NCBI GenBank assembly: GCA_038277395.1
Contig: CM076197.1
Span: forward strand, 27,855,564 to 27,919,563
DNA from: Dryocosmus kuriphilus
Lineage: Eukaryota; Arthropoda; Insecta; Hymenoptera; Cynipidae
Direction: 5' to 3'
DNA: 64,000 nt
Position numbers and translations under genes: made by a program. Shown piece after piece: positions 1-11,453 of this stretch. The notes under the pieces were generated by a model. That model searched no databases and was not told the DNA's origin. It saw only the letters and a program-made list of their open reading frames with translations. Position 1 is the first letter of the stretch. Each line of letters begins with the position of its first letter.

Positions 1-1034
1 TCCTCAAACTTCTCTCAAAATTCACATATAATTGGATGGCCGCAAGTTTGTGAGGGGTCAATGGTCACAAAAATCGATTTTTTCTACTTTTTTTGCAAAT
101 ATCTCGGTTTCTATGGATTTTACGCTAATTTGTATTTATTATCAACATTGTAGAGAATTATATTCTCTACAACTTTTGTATTTAACATTTTTTCATACCT
201 TGAATTGTTTTCGAGATAGAGGGCGCAGAGCGCGCAGTCAGAGAATCATGTGAGGTCAACTGATAGTCCCGATCAAAAACTCGTATTATTAAGGTTATAA
301 ATCATTGCTAAATATATAATTATCATTATTTATTAACTTTTTCATTAAATTAAATGTTTTTTTAGTTACTTGTCTATTTTTAATTAAGTTTCAATTTATT
401 TAATAACACTTACCTGGTCATGTAATTAAAAAATTGTTGAGGAATACTTAAATGATATTTTAATTCGAATCTAATTTATACTAATGACTTTCTAAATAAA
501 TAAAGAAGAAAAGAAATAAATTTTTAATTAATATTTTTTTTAAAAGTGTCATTCGATACATTTATTATTGTGAAAATTAATAAAAAAGAATAAAAATTTT
601 GAGAACAACAAGTTCTAATTTCAATTCTCTTCTTCTTCTTCTCTGATAAAATTTTAGAATTCTTTGAAAGAACGATTGAATTTAATGAAAAAGTTAATAA
701 ATAATGATAATTATATATTTAGCAATGATTTATAACCTTCATAATACGAGTTTTTATCGGGACTATCAGTTGACCTCACATGATTCTCTGACTGCGCGCT
801 CTGCGCCCTCTATCTCGAAAAGAATTCAAGGTATGAAAAAAAATATTAAATACAAAAGTTGTAGAGAATATAATTCTCTACAATGTTGATAATAAATACA
901 ATTAGCGTAAAATCCATAGAAACCGAGATATTTGCAAAAAAAGTAGAAAAAATCGATTTTTGTGACCATTGACCCCTGACTTTAAAACTTGCGGCCATCC
1001 AATTATATGTGAATTTTGAGAGAAGTTTTAGGAT
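1..1034. mobile_element. Foldback element with ~355-bp inverted arms
   Basis: Bases 1-355 reappear as the reverse complement at about 677-1034, leaving an AT-rich spacer of about 320 bp. The outermost shared bases are TCCTMAAACTTCTCTCAAAA. The arms differ by a few substitutions and a short indel near 47-55. No transposase is encoded; the short reading frames in each arm are mirror images of one another. The left end is cut by the window edge, so the true terminus and target duplication cannot be seen. It is a foldback or long-TIR non-autonomous DNA transposon of unknown superfamily. Confidence 0.75.
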
Positions 1035-1117
1035 GCCAAAATACAAGTTTTTACGTGGTAATATACTGGGTATCTCGATTTTCTAAGATTTGCAACTAAT
1101 TTGGCCTAAGATGACTG

Positions 1118-2774
1118 GATTATAAGGCATTCAAAAGAATGGGATTTAGATTACCTTCAGTTAGAACAATTCAGATGTGGTCGGGTGCGATTAGAATGAA
1201 AACCGGAATAGATAATGCAGTTATTAAGCAATTTAGTTCGATTGTTAAGACTATGTCCCCCATGAAAGAAAGTGCGTTTTAATATTAGATGAAATGGCTA
1301 TTAAGAAATATGTAGGTTATGAAGAAAAATGGGATTTCGAGGAAGGTTTAGAGGACATTGGTGAGTTTGGCAGAACAGAGCGTAAAGCAACTCATGCTAT
1401 GGTCTTCATGGTACGAGGATTAACGTACAATTGGAAACTGCCAATTGCTTACTACTTATCAGCAGGGCCAATGAAAACAAAGGAACTTGAACAAATATGG
1501 AAATCGGTTATCATCGAGTTATTTTCAATTGGTTTAGATGTCAGAGCTTTCGTTTGTGATCAAAGTGGGCCCGATCATAAATTGTATAAAGAGCTTGGCG
1601 TAACTGTCGACAAACCGTTTGTTACATTTCAAATAAAAACTAAAGAACATAAAACCAGTGAAAACTCAGAAGGTGGCAAATAGAGGATCGGATAGATCCT
1701 AAAACTGGCAAGAAAAAAAAATTCCATAGCCCAACATTTAAATCCATGCAGATAACTATTACTGCAGTGTTGGAACTATGGTCAGATTTAAGAAGTGAGG
1801 GAATCAACTACCTAATTACTTCCCGCTTGCAACAAGATCCCATTGAAAACTTGTTTTCAGTAATTAGGCAACGCGCCGGTCACGGAAACAATCCCACTGC
1901 AACTCAGTTTCGTCAAAATTGACCAAATATTGTCATGAATCGTTTTCTTCATCCTCCTGGATCAGGTAATTGCGAGATAGACAACGACAATCAAGTTGTT
2001 CTTGATGGTAATACCGACGATCAAGGGCAAAGAGAAGATGCAGATGATTCAAACGGAAAGGACGGACAGTTAGAAACTTACGTTATGACAATCACAGACA
2101 ATACTGTAGACGACGGGAATGAAAATTTAGATCCTAATAAAAGCAAAAAGACAGACAGTTATAATAACTTACAGGAAGAACAAACGAACTCCATAAATAG
2201 GGAGGAAACTCCAATGGACATTCATAAAATTTCCAATTCTGAAGTAACATTAGGAGACAATGCTTTGTATTATTTTGCCGGATTTACTGTCCGCGCTGCT
2301 CTCAAAAAATTTAAAAACTGCAAAAGATGTCACGAACTCCTCACAAGTAAAAATCAAGCTCAATTTCAGTACCAAATTTTACAATTTTATAAAGCTTTTC
2401 CAACTGCAGCTGGTGCAAACGAAGAGTTTTCAATGGGAAATTTAACAGCAGCTTCCGAAGTGTACACAAAAGTCTGCGAGTTTACTTTAAATTTGTGGCA
2501 TCTTTTGGAACTAAATACGGGTTGGTTAAAAAATTGCAAGATTTTATACTGAAAGAAACTAATCAGAAGTTCCCTCACTGGTACAATGATGAATGTAAAG
2601 AACACAGACTTTTCTTACTTCGGAGGTTGCTCATTTTCCAGAATTTCGCGTGGCTTGAAATGGGAATCTATTGACACTCCAAAAAAAAAAAGAGGCAAAA
2701 GACAGGAGGAAAATGTAGAAGATGCCGAAAGTAAAAGACGTCTAAAAAAAATTCCGTCATATTTAAATATTTAA
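1118..2774 (+). pseudogene. P-element (THAP9-like) transposase remnant
   Basis: Three blocks in different frames resemble P-element/THAP9 transposase. Block one (1118-1683) has an LPS..T...W segment, then the RNase H-like start LDEMAIKK and, later, FVCDQ and LGVTVDKPF. Its frame shifts near 1272. Block two (from 1684) passes a stop and reads SRLQQDPIENLFSVIRQRAG and NPTATQF, the usual C-terminal signature, then stops again near 1920. A long acidic stretch follows (1935-2552). Block three begins near 2510 after another frameshift and holds HWYNDECKEH. The THAP zinc finger is absent and the GTP-binding insertion expected between the first two blocks is missing. It lies directly after the foldback element. 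It is inactive. Confidence 0.8.
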
Positions 2775-2887
2775 ATATGACGAAACTTTTTTTGTTTGTA
2801 CTTATAGCCACTATTTGTCTAAATAACTTTGAGAATATTAATGACTATATATACAGATCTTGGAAATTGCGAGAGGTTAACCAGTAA

Positions 2888-3215
2888 AAATATTGATGTA
2901 CACCACGATTCAAGAATTCAAAGAATTCAACGAATTAGAAATAATTCAAGGAATTCAAAATAATGCAAGGAATTCAAAATAATGCAAGGAATTGAAAATA
3001 ATACATGCAAGGAATTCAAAACAATTAGGTAAAGGAATTACAAATAATTCAAGAAATTAAAAAGAGTTCAAGGAATTTGAATGCATTCTCTGAATTCAAA
3101 AATTTTAGGAATTTAAAGAATTCAAGAAATTCAAAGAATTGTAGGAACTGAAAGTGAATTCAAGAGAATTAAAAATAATTCAGAGAATTCAAAACAATTC
3201 TTAAACAGGTGTACA
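2888..3215. repeat. Degenerate GAATTCAA-type low-complexity repeat
   Basis: Variants of GGAATTCAAAATAAT recur about every 15-25 bases across this stretch, with much drift. It looks like an old microsatellite. A comparable but different low-complexity tract (TTGAAATCC) lies at 55440-55620. Confidence 0.7.
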
Positions 3216-4209
3216 CCAGAAATTGTCAGATTAACACCTTGGAAAATTGATATATTTTAATGTACATTGGTTTTCGTAATACTAGCATTTTTCTTGAATG
3301 TTTCTGATATGTAAAAAAAGATTTAAATTGGAAAAGTGTCAGATGAACAATCTTTTGAGCGATTTCAATATTGTATTACAATCACATTTCTCATTTTTTA
3401 AGTTTAGCATAGCATAAAAACAGTTTTACCGATACTCTGAAATTGGAGCTTCAGTTTCAAATCAGTTTCAAATAAGTATGAAAACTTAATTACGAGCGTA
3501 GCAAATGTATATATAATAAGTATAACTCTATAAAAGCTAATAATGTAATGCATAAAAATATATTTTATTGTAATTCTAAAAAAATAAATTACACAAAAGG
3601 AGAATTCTGCGCAGATTGTATGTATAGGTCATTATCCATATTATATATTTAAGATTAAATAGAAAATTATATGAAATATATTCTCCAATATTGTAAAAAT
3701 AATGAATATTGTGCTATACGAAATATAATTCTCACATTTTTCAATGAAAATAAGCAGTTATTATCATTTACAAATCTTTTACAACAATAATTAAACCCCT
3801 ACAAATTAAATTAATAGTTATTATAATTCTTAAAAAGTAATAATTTTGGTAAAAGTTTTAAGTGACAAGCGTCTATCGGTGTGTATTCCAACCTAAGTGA
3901 ATATCGGAAAAAAGTGAAAAAAGTAAATAGCTGGAATATATTTCGTGAAATTCAGGACTACATTATAAAGAGTTTCAATTTTCTTTCTAGGCGACCAGTT
4001 TACCGATGCGCTTTCGAGTTAAACCTCATATACACGCACCCTCTTCTCCATCCGTGAGGTACTGTGATAAAAAAAAAACAGCGCCATCACGTAGCTGGTG
4101 CCAAAACTAAACCTTCCCCCCGTCTCGCTCCCATTGCTAGGTCAACAAGCAACAAGCCCTCTATTTCCTCGCTGCATTGTCGCCTCTATTCCTATCTTCC
4201 CTCTACGGC
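3216..4209. other. No gene recognised, AT-rich upstream of the DIPK2A exon
   Basis: I see no coding, RNA or repeat signal between 3216 and about 3850. From 3850 to 4210 base composition becomes more balanced and could hold the promoter or a 5' non-coding exon of the downstream gene, but no initiator or splice pair can be fixed from sequence alone. Confidence 0.4.
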
Positions 4210-4217
4210 CCATTGCA

Positions 4218-4560
4218 GGGTTACGGTTACGCGTAACTCAACTTTTTCAAGTTTTCGTAAATTGCGTAAAAAATGCATGTAAAAAATGGCGGACATAACG
4301 GATTTAGGAGGGTGGGGGAAAAGCGCCTCTTATTCCTACACATCCTCTAATCATTTTTTTAAAAAAAGTAAAGAACATCTATCGAACAATTTGCAACCAC
4401 TAAAACTCTTAAAAGATTTCGTTTTCGCGGTCTTCGCGAAGGTTATGGGTTCATTTTTGGGGATTTTGGAAACGTAAATTACATGTAAAAAATGCGTAAA
4501 TTACGTACGTAATTTACAGTAAAAAACTAAGTACCTAAGGTAAATACCCGTGCAACCCTG
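4218..4560. mobile_element. Possible short element with CAGGGTT ends
   Basis: The segment starts CAGGGTTACGG and ends with the reverse complement of CAGGGTTGCACGG, as in hAT-type ends. Flanks read CCCATTG and CCCACTG, a possible but imperfect target duplication. It abuts the hAT MITE at 4570, which would then have inserted next to an older one. The inner part has repeated GTAAATTAC motifs. Tentative. Confidence 0.4.
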
Positions 4561-4569
4561 CCCACTGGG

Positions 4570-5549
4570 TAGGGATGGGCGATGCGTGGAAGAAGTATTG
4601 ATATCAAGGATCGATACTTTTTAAACCATTGATACAATCCAACCGATGTATCGGCCAAAAAAGTATCGATGCTCAAAGTATCGTTACTCGAAGTATCGTT
4701 AAAAAAGTATTTATTTATCATTTAAAGTGTACCAGGGTGTATGTTTATTGCTTGTACAGATCTAAAGTTTTTTTTTTATCCGAGTCTATAATTTTCAAAA
4801 CAACTTGAATCAAATGTCTTTATTTTTTTAAAAGAAAAGCTAGTTTTATTAACTAATAAAGTCGAGATATGACTCAAGTTTGTACTGCTGCGTTTTTAAA
4901 TACTCTAAAACTCAATTTCTTCAATTTAATCAACAAATACTATAATTAGATCATTTTTCGCTTCTTGGTGCGATTTCTTTTTTAAAGTATAGGAGTGTGA
5001 TAGTGCAAGTAAAAAATTCTAAATTGAATACCTTTACATGAAGCCCGTAAAACCATAATTTGAAATTCTAATCGGGAAATTAGAAATTTTGGTTTTACGC
5101 AAAATGTATTAAATTTAAACATTTTTTTACCTGCATTCAAACTTCCATTTAAAAAATAAATTGTACAAAGAAGCGAAAAATTAATTTTATTATTTGTTGA
5201 GTAAAATGAAGAAATAGAGTTTTGAGAATATTGAATCTGAAAATAGTGTCCGATAGCTGTCTGCCGATTCTTATATAATTTTCGTCTCATGTTTTTTAAT
5301 TGAAAAGCAATTTCCTAAGATCTAGGACTTAAACAATTTTAGTGGATTATTCTCTGGTCGATCGATTTCGGAATCATCTTGAGACTTGAGAGACGAAATA
5401 TTGTGATACTTCGATCGATACTTCGTGCGCGATACTCTTTAAAAGAGTATCGATTTACTTATTGTCGTATCGAATATCGAAGAATCGACGAGAAAAAGTA
5501 TCGATACCCAATGTATTGAGGAAGGAGGAGGAAGTATCCCCCATCCCTA
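4570..5549. mobile_element. Non-autonomous hAT transposon with 8-bp target duplication
   Basis: The element runs from TAGGGATGGGCGAT to the reverse complement of TAGGGATGGGGGAT and is flanked on both sides by CCACTGGG (4562-4569 and 5550-5557). An exact 8-bp duplication with TAGGG ends is the hAT signature. It is 980 bp and encodes nothing recognisable. Both subterminal regions (4595-4710 and 5395-5515) are crowded with GTATCGAT / ATCGATAC motifs. Inner segments at about 4900-4975 and 5165-5225 are inverted copies of one another. Confidence 0.88.
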
Positions 5550-5677
5550 CCACTGGGTAACTTGCAAATTTAGATCTTTGATTATGCTCAATTGTGTATG
5601 ATTATGTTCAGTTGTGCTATATTGTGATCACATGTAATATCACTGTAATATGAGTACGTCAATTCTTTAGATTTTAT

Positions 5678-6211
5678 ATGTATATCTTGAGATTGAAAAA
5701 ATGGAAATTCTGGACTCTAACGGGTCTAATTTTAAGTATCAGTGTCATAATGTCTCTCACATCCTTCAGAATTTCTGTAAACAACTTAAAAGAAACAGAG
5801 AAATGTCCAATTTGCTTTGGACTCGCAGCATGTCATTTTATTGATAATAATGAAATAGCTATTAATCACAAAGATGTATACACGTTTTTCACAAATGTAT
5901 TTGGAATGAAGAACGTATATTATGGTAAACTAAGGAATATGGATGTAGTTTTGAAGAAGTTGGCTCACCGTTCAGAGTTAAAAGCTTTCGAAGAACTAAT
6001 AAGTAAGGGTGAGGAAGAAAAATGCAGTGACTTTCGGAACCTCGTTCAAAGAGCATTAAATACTGACATGAGCGATACTATGAGCAAATTGAGGCTATGT
6101 CCAACAGTAAAAAGTATGAATTTGCTTTTTAATAATGTAATTAAAGATGGTTTCATGTATGAACATATCTGGACGCTGATTAAAGTTAATCCTGAACCGC
6201 TCATCCTTCAG
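5678..6211 (+). CDS. Divergent protein kinase domain 2A (DIPK2A-like), first coding exon
   Basis: The exon encodes about 178 residues. Residues 11-30 form a hydrophobic signal-anchor after a basic start, followed by the family's cysteine motif KCPICFGLAAC. Further along are MKNVYYGKLRNMDVVLKKLA, an LCP segment and the closing NPEPLILQ. These match the order in DIPK2A (formerly C3orf58/DIA1), a secretory-pathway protein of the FAM69 kinase-like group. The catalytic part would lie in later exons. The frame runs open to 6340, but the match ends at Q and is followed by CAG|GTATTA, a good 5' splice site, so I end the exon at 6211. The start is the first ATG of the frame, just before the anchor. 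No further exon was recognised downstream, so the gene either has a very long intron or is truncated. Human DIPK2A is about 430 residues. Confidence 0.8.
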
Positions 6212-6217
6212 GTATTA
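6210..6217 (+). promoter_or_regulatory. 5' splice site of the DIPK2A-like exon
   Basis: AG|GTATTA directly follows the last residue (Gln) that aligns with the DIPK2A family. Beyond it the open frame encodes Ser/Ile-rich sequence with no family resemblance. Confidence 0.7.
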
Positions 6218-6224
6218 TATCACA

Positions 6225-6675
6225 GTTCCTATTCGATCAGCAATATTTCATCTATGTTCCTGCAATATTGCATTAAACCTTTGTGCAGTGTTGCAGCAAT
6301 GTTGCTGCAATACATGAATGTCTTCTATTCAACACTGTAACAACATTGATACAATTTTGCGAAATAATTTTGCAACGTTGGAAGTGCTGAAGGGAGGGGT
6401 GATCTCAATTCCTGACACTTTTTGTGGCAAGATATTCTAAATTCTAGTAATATAGTTTGGTTATGCCGTTCAAGACTTTAAAACATGAGGAGGCTTTGGA
6501 AAGTTACCAAAAGTTACCGGTAAATTACCAATAAGTCTCCATATCTTAATTTTGAAAGGATTAATCGGGTTAACGGCATTCAACATTGCAACATTGTATC
6601 AATGTTATACAATATTGCTGCAATGTTCTTGCGCAACATTATTGTAACATTACAGCAATATTGCACAGAAGTATT
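6225..6675. repeat. Palindromic cluster of GCAATATTGC / GCAACATTG motifs
   Basis: Two dense clusters (6240-6380 and 6575-6672) are built from GCAATATTGC, GCAACATTG and their reverse complements. They flank a plain stretch that includes a TTACCGGTAA motif. They could be the ends of a degenerate inverted-repeat element in the intron. No target duplication was found. Confidence 0.5.
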
Positions 6676-7439
6676 AATTGGGATAGGGCATTCATATATT
6701 GCATGCTGTTGGATCGAGGACAAACATTCCATTTTTTTTGGATCCGGTTTATTGTCCTCGCATTTTAAATCTCCATAGCTTTAAAATTATGTCTGACATT
6801 GAATTCCCCTTTCCAACCGTGACAATATTTTTGTGAATATTTTTGGATACCATAAAGCAACCTTCTTAGCGGGTCGGGTGGATGGAACGGAGACTGAATT
6901 GGATCTGCATTCGGTTTCCACACGGTCACCGTTCGGTTGCATGATAAAAAACTTAATAAAAGCAGCAGAAAATGTTGCAGTTGCAGTTAAAATTCTATAT
7001 TAAAATTTCAGTCCTAAAATAGAGGGGTAATGCAATAATTTTATCTTTCGTCGGCATAAATAAAAAAGAACACGATTTCACTATTCAATTCCGTAAAAGG
7101 CTCGGTATTTTTTATTTACTTTTTTCAAATAATTATGAAGTAAGTAGCTTTTAAAAATATAGTGTTGATCATTTTACGTTGTCGGGAAAAGTCACCCTGT
7201 ACGGTTTTTGACTACACACTAATCTCGTCGAGTATATAGATGATTTAGTGATTAAAGTTGACAAAATTCTCCTTGCATAATATGCTTCCTGTTAATTTAC
7301 GAGTTTTTTTTGGCAGTTTTGTGTTTTTTTCTTATTTCGCTTTCGCTTTAGATAAAAATTTTAATTTTTGATCCATTTTCATCATTGGCGACTTATTTTA
7401 TTCTTAAAAAGATTGTCTACATTTCTAGTCCTAAGAGTC
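6676..7439. other. No gene recognised
   Basis: AT-rich sequence with no coding, repeat or RNA signal that I can support. Confidence 0.4.
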
Positions 7440-7665
7440 CCAGTGGGCACAAAAATGCAGGACGTCTTTACGACATTTTAACAATGTCTTTGTTACGTCG
7501 CGAAAACGTCCTATGTCCGTGTCGTAAAGATGACGTAAAGAAATCTTTGCGACATTAAAATGTCTTAAAGATGTCTCAAAGATATCTTCACGACACGGAC
7601 ATAGGACGTCTTCACGATGTCGTTAAGGTGTCGTAAAGACGTCCTGCATTTTTGTGCCCACTGGG
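7440..7665. mobile_element. 226-bp hairpin MITE with CCCAGTGGGCAC ends
   Basis: The two ends are perfect inverted repeats for about 37 bp, starting CCCAGTGGGCACAAAA. The interior continues as nested palindromes (for example CCTATGTCCGTGTCG and its complement), so almost the whole element can fold on itself about position 7553. The short GTCGTAAAGAC motif recurs through it. No convincing target duplication is seen and no protein is encoded. The superfamily is not assigned. Confidence 0.8.
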
Positions 7666-7676
7666 GTTTTATTAAA

Positions 7677-8640
7677 AATATGGTAACTGGCCAGTTATTA
7701 ATTAAAAAGTTAATTAACAATTCGTTTTGAATAAATTTAAATTGCATAAAGCAAATGTTTTAATAAAATTAATTAAACTCCCAGGAATAGAGTTATAGAA
7801 AATCTTTTGAGGAACAAAGTGAGTTGTCAATGATAAAAGTTAGTCAAAATTATAAATGTTATCTAAAGTGAAAGATATTACATAAAACTACAAATAACAC
7901 ACATACGACACATGAAAATATTTTACATAATACAAAATTTAATATGTGTTGAATAAGTATTTACAATTATTTGAAAGTATTTTTAATGAAACTAAAATTT
8001 CATTTATAAGCTATAAATTGAAATATGTCTTAATCGTGGATTCACGGACAAAAAGTAGACGGTTGCTTTAAAATTTAAAAACAAATGCATAGATAAAAAA
8101 GGTATTGCAATTTGTAATTTATTAGTCCAATTTTTCCAACTCTACTAGTTTGATGGAGAATACTTCAAAATAATTGACTGTAGCTATTAGTTTAATAGAG
8201 TCGTTACGTGAAGTGATTTAAAATAGGAGGGGGAGATTCGCTTTTCGTTACGAAGGGTGATAAGGGGTATAAAAATTGTTCAAAAAACGTGACGTCATTT
8301 ATGGACGACGCCATTGTAAGTTTGAAAAACAAATCGAAGTTAAAAATTCATTTTTATTTGTCAAAATTTTTGTTTCATAACGATGGCTGTTTCATTACAA
8401 ATTATTTATTTAATTAATTAAATAAAAATTAAATTTATGCAAAATGAATTGTTAATAGATCTCAAAAAATAACTGGCTAGCTTATTTTTAATAAAATTTC
8501 CACGAATTGAATTGTAGACAATTTTTTAAACAATGAAATAAACATGAGAATTGTTGTCTAAAGCAACAGTGAAATAAGAAAGAACGCAAAACTACAAATA
8601 ACTCATTTTAAATCAAGAATCACATATGCGACTGTTTTTT
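7677..8640. repeat. Diverged internal duplications in AT-rich DNA
   Basis: Short stretches around 7677-7920 recur, diverged, around 8440-8640 (for example TAACTGGCYAG, AAAACTACAAATAAC). One pair, around 7710 and 8440, is inverted. This suggests two old copies of an unidentified repeat. Weak evidence. Confidence 0.35.
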
Positions 8641-11108
8641 TCGAAAAATAAAACCTAGATTCTTCTTTCAAATTTTGATATATGTAACAATGTACCGATT
8701 TTTTTTATTTTATAAATAATTTTAAAGGTGAATTAATTTTGAGGTTATATGTATTTTGTGGTAAATTAACAGAGAACGAGTTATTGTTGAAAAACAACTT
8801 TTAGGGGTCTTCTGCGTTCATATTATAGCAACTAATTCTGTACCTCCGGGGAGGTAAAACCAAATATTGCTTTTCGAGTCACAAAATTTGTAGTTGGAAT
8901 TTTTGGCCAGTTTTTATTGAATTACTTACACTGGTGTTCAACCTACTGTACTTACAGTAATACTCTTAAGTCTAATTCTAATAGATAGGTCGAGTAGGGT
9001 GGCCATTAGTTACTCTTGGTGAAATTCTTTTTTTGAATTTTTTTCACGCCACTGCACTCCCTAGATTGATTCCATTTCATGAAAGAATAATTTCTCTAAA
9101 GCTTCAGCTTTATCTGATAAGGATAAATCGCGTCCCGGTCTCTTGAATATTTAAATAAGTATTTATATTTACAAAAGTCAATCTTATGGAATATCGTATA
9201 AAATATTCATGTTATAAAAATACATATCATGCGAAAGTTGTAGATCTAGTCAAGGATCACATCTTATACTCTATAACTTTTTTTCGTAAGACTAACGTTT
9301 TTCGAAAAAAAACATCCAAAGAGCTAACGCCACGAGTTAGTTGACTTAAACTCGCAATATCCTCATTTTTACAAAATGTTATTAGAGGGCGTAATTTTCA
9401 ATAACACGAGTGAAAACTACAAACATCTTGTAATATCACGTTCCCGAATGCGACCTATGTCTTGAATTTTTACACCCCCATCTTCTTCCGGCATGCCCCA
9501 AAAACCGCCCTCTAAACGAAGATCAAGTAATTTGCGGTGTATTGGTCGTAACTTTTACTTTCGTGTAGTTTTTTCTTCGCAAGAAACATTAACTCACGTT
9601 AGCCGATCGTTTATAATGAACAAAATGAAAAGTTTCATGTATGCGTTTATTAATATATAATCGTTTAAACAATTATTTTGTCATATTTTATCGTAAATTA
9701 TAGGTATCGTTACAATGACGTAAACTAGGTAGGCAAAAAAATCACTATACTCAATTTTATTTGTTTTTGTTTTAACAATTTTTTATTGCTTACATGTATC
9801 TTGACGGGAATAAGACAGAGAAAAGTAGTTTTTTGATAATTCGTTAAGAAACTTCATAAAATTGTGGTATGTCTGTATTTTTACGCCTTACCCACCATTG
9901 TTTAGACAATTTACATTTGTTTAAATAATTTTTTTTTATGTGTCATTATCTGATCGAAACTTTACAGAAATTATTTTCTCATCAAATGAAACCAATCTAG
10001 GGGGTGGCGCGAAAAAAAAAAATGTTGAAAAAGGGCTATGTTAATGCCGAGTCCATAAAGTATCTAGGATGGTATTTTACATACTACTAGTGTTAGTGTG
10101 AGGCTCTAACCCACAAGAACAATGGATACAAGTTATGTGTAATGTGCATATAAGCATAACTCTAGACTCTCTACAACAAAATGCTATTATGATTATTTCA
10201 AATGAATACGTGTAAATAAACTTTATCAAACGGTGTCGCGTATTCAAATATTTCAAAACTTATTCTATTTTAAAATTAAATTAATTGAATGAGATATTCA
10301 ATAAAATTCTTTTCACGATGACGCAAGAAAATGCAGCTAAGCAGGACTCCACTGCAAGAAGTTCTATATGAGCAACCTTACCTTTGTTTCTTTTATACTT
10401 TAGTCCTTCATAATTATCATGGGAAGTCGCATTGACCATTTCAAAGTCAACATGTCCATTCTACTATCTTGGACTTGGCTGATTTCACGTGAATCTTTAT
10501 GGTGATGAAATATTCTTGGGAAGCTTTTTTTTATCACGGTCCGTAAAATAATGAAAAAAAAACTTCCTAACCGACTTGTGCTTTCTTATTATCGAAATTG
10601 TGTTTACACCTTCAAAACATAAATCTGTTTCTGGATAGCATATGTACTTATATGTTATTACATGTCAAAGTGTATTGCAAAAAGTATTCTCGTATTGAAT
10701 AATACGTTTGAGCTACAAGTGGTGATAAAATTCAATCAAGATCGTCGGATATCTAATCATTTTCGTCATTGTAACAATTGAGGGTGTAATAGTGTCAATC
10801 GCACTAATTTTAAGTTGACAATTGTGTCAATAAAAGGTATGTAAAGGTTAAGGGGCATATAATTCAAATAAAATCGAAGCTTAAGTCGCTGTTCGACTAT
10901 TTCTGTGCAGGTTTTTAGCGGAAAAGGATAAATTATTATAGTCTCATTATCAAATGTTGATCGTACCTCACTGAATCCTAAAAATATTTAACTAGAATCA
11001 TTTTGTTTGGACAAGATAATAATGACTGTAAATCAAGCGATAAAGTATGACTGTGATCTATATTTTTCCAAAAAATATCCAAATCCCCCCAAAAAATATT
11101 CCAAATGT
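8641..11108. other. No gene recognised
   Basis: About 2.5 kb of AT-rich DNA. I found no coding block, terminal repeat or tandem repeat that I can support. Isolated homopolymer runs of A occur near 10010. Confidence 0.4.
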
Positions 11109-11453
11109 TTTGGGAGGGGGGAATTACGTTTCTGTATAAAGTCATTTTAAAAACGCAAATCTTGCGAATTCGCTTAGTTGAGAAGTGCCAGTGGGCAAGA
11201 CTTGGCAATTCCTGTCTAATAAGTCGTTCGATGTACGAGTCCTTTCTGTCCTTTAGTTTCAGTCTTCGTGGACTAGGGAATTTTGAGTCCAGGAAGACTG
11301 AAACTAAACGACAGAAAGCACTCGTATATCGAGCGACTTATTAAACAGGAATTGACAAGTATTGCCCACTGACACCTCTCAACTAAGCGAATGCGCAGGA
11401 TTTGGCTTGTTTTTTTATGACTTTTTACGTAAGCGTAATTCTCCCCTCCCAAA
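11109..11453. mobile_element. Foldback hairpin element, ~165-bp arms
   Basis: The left arm (11109-11272) is matched by its reverse complement at 11284-11453, with a loop of only about 10 bp. The ends read TTTGGGAGGGG. Arm identity is high, so overlapping reading frames on the two strands give near-identical peptides, which are artefacts of the palindrome. Transcribed, it would make a long double-stranded hairpin. It has no coding capacity. Confidence 0.8.

Noticed and set aside
4064..4477. Short overlapping plus-strand frames near 4.1-4.5 kb
   Set aside because: No family likeness and they overlap an apparent small mobile element.
6212..6340. Open frame continuing after the DIPK2A-like exon
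   Set aside because: It has no family similarity and follows a good donor site; treated as intron.
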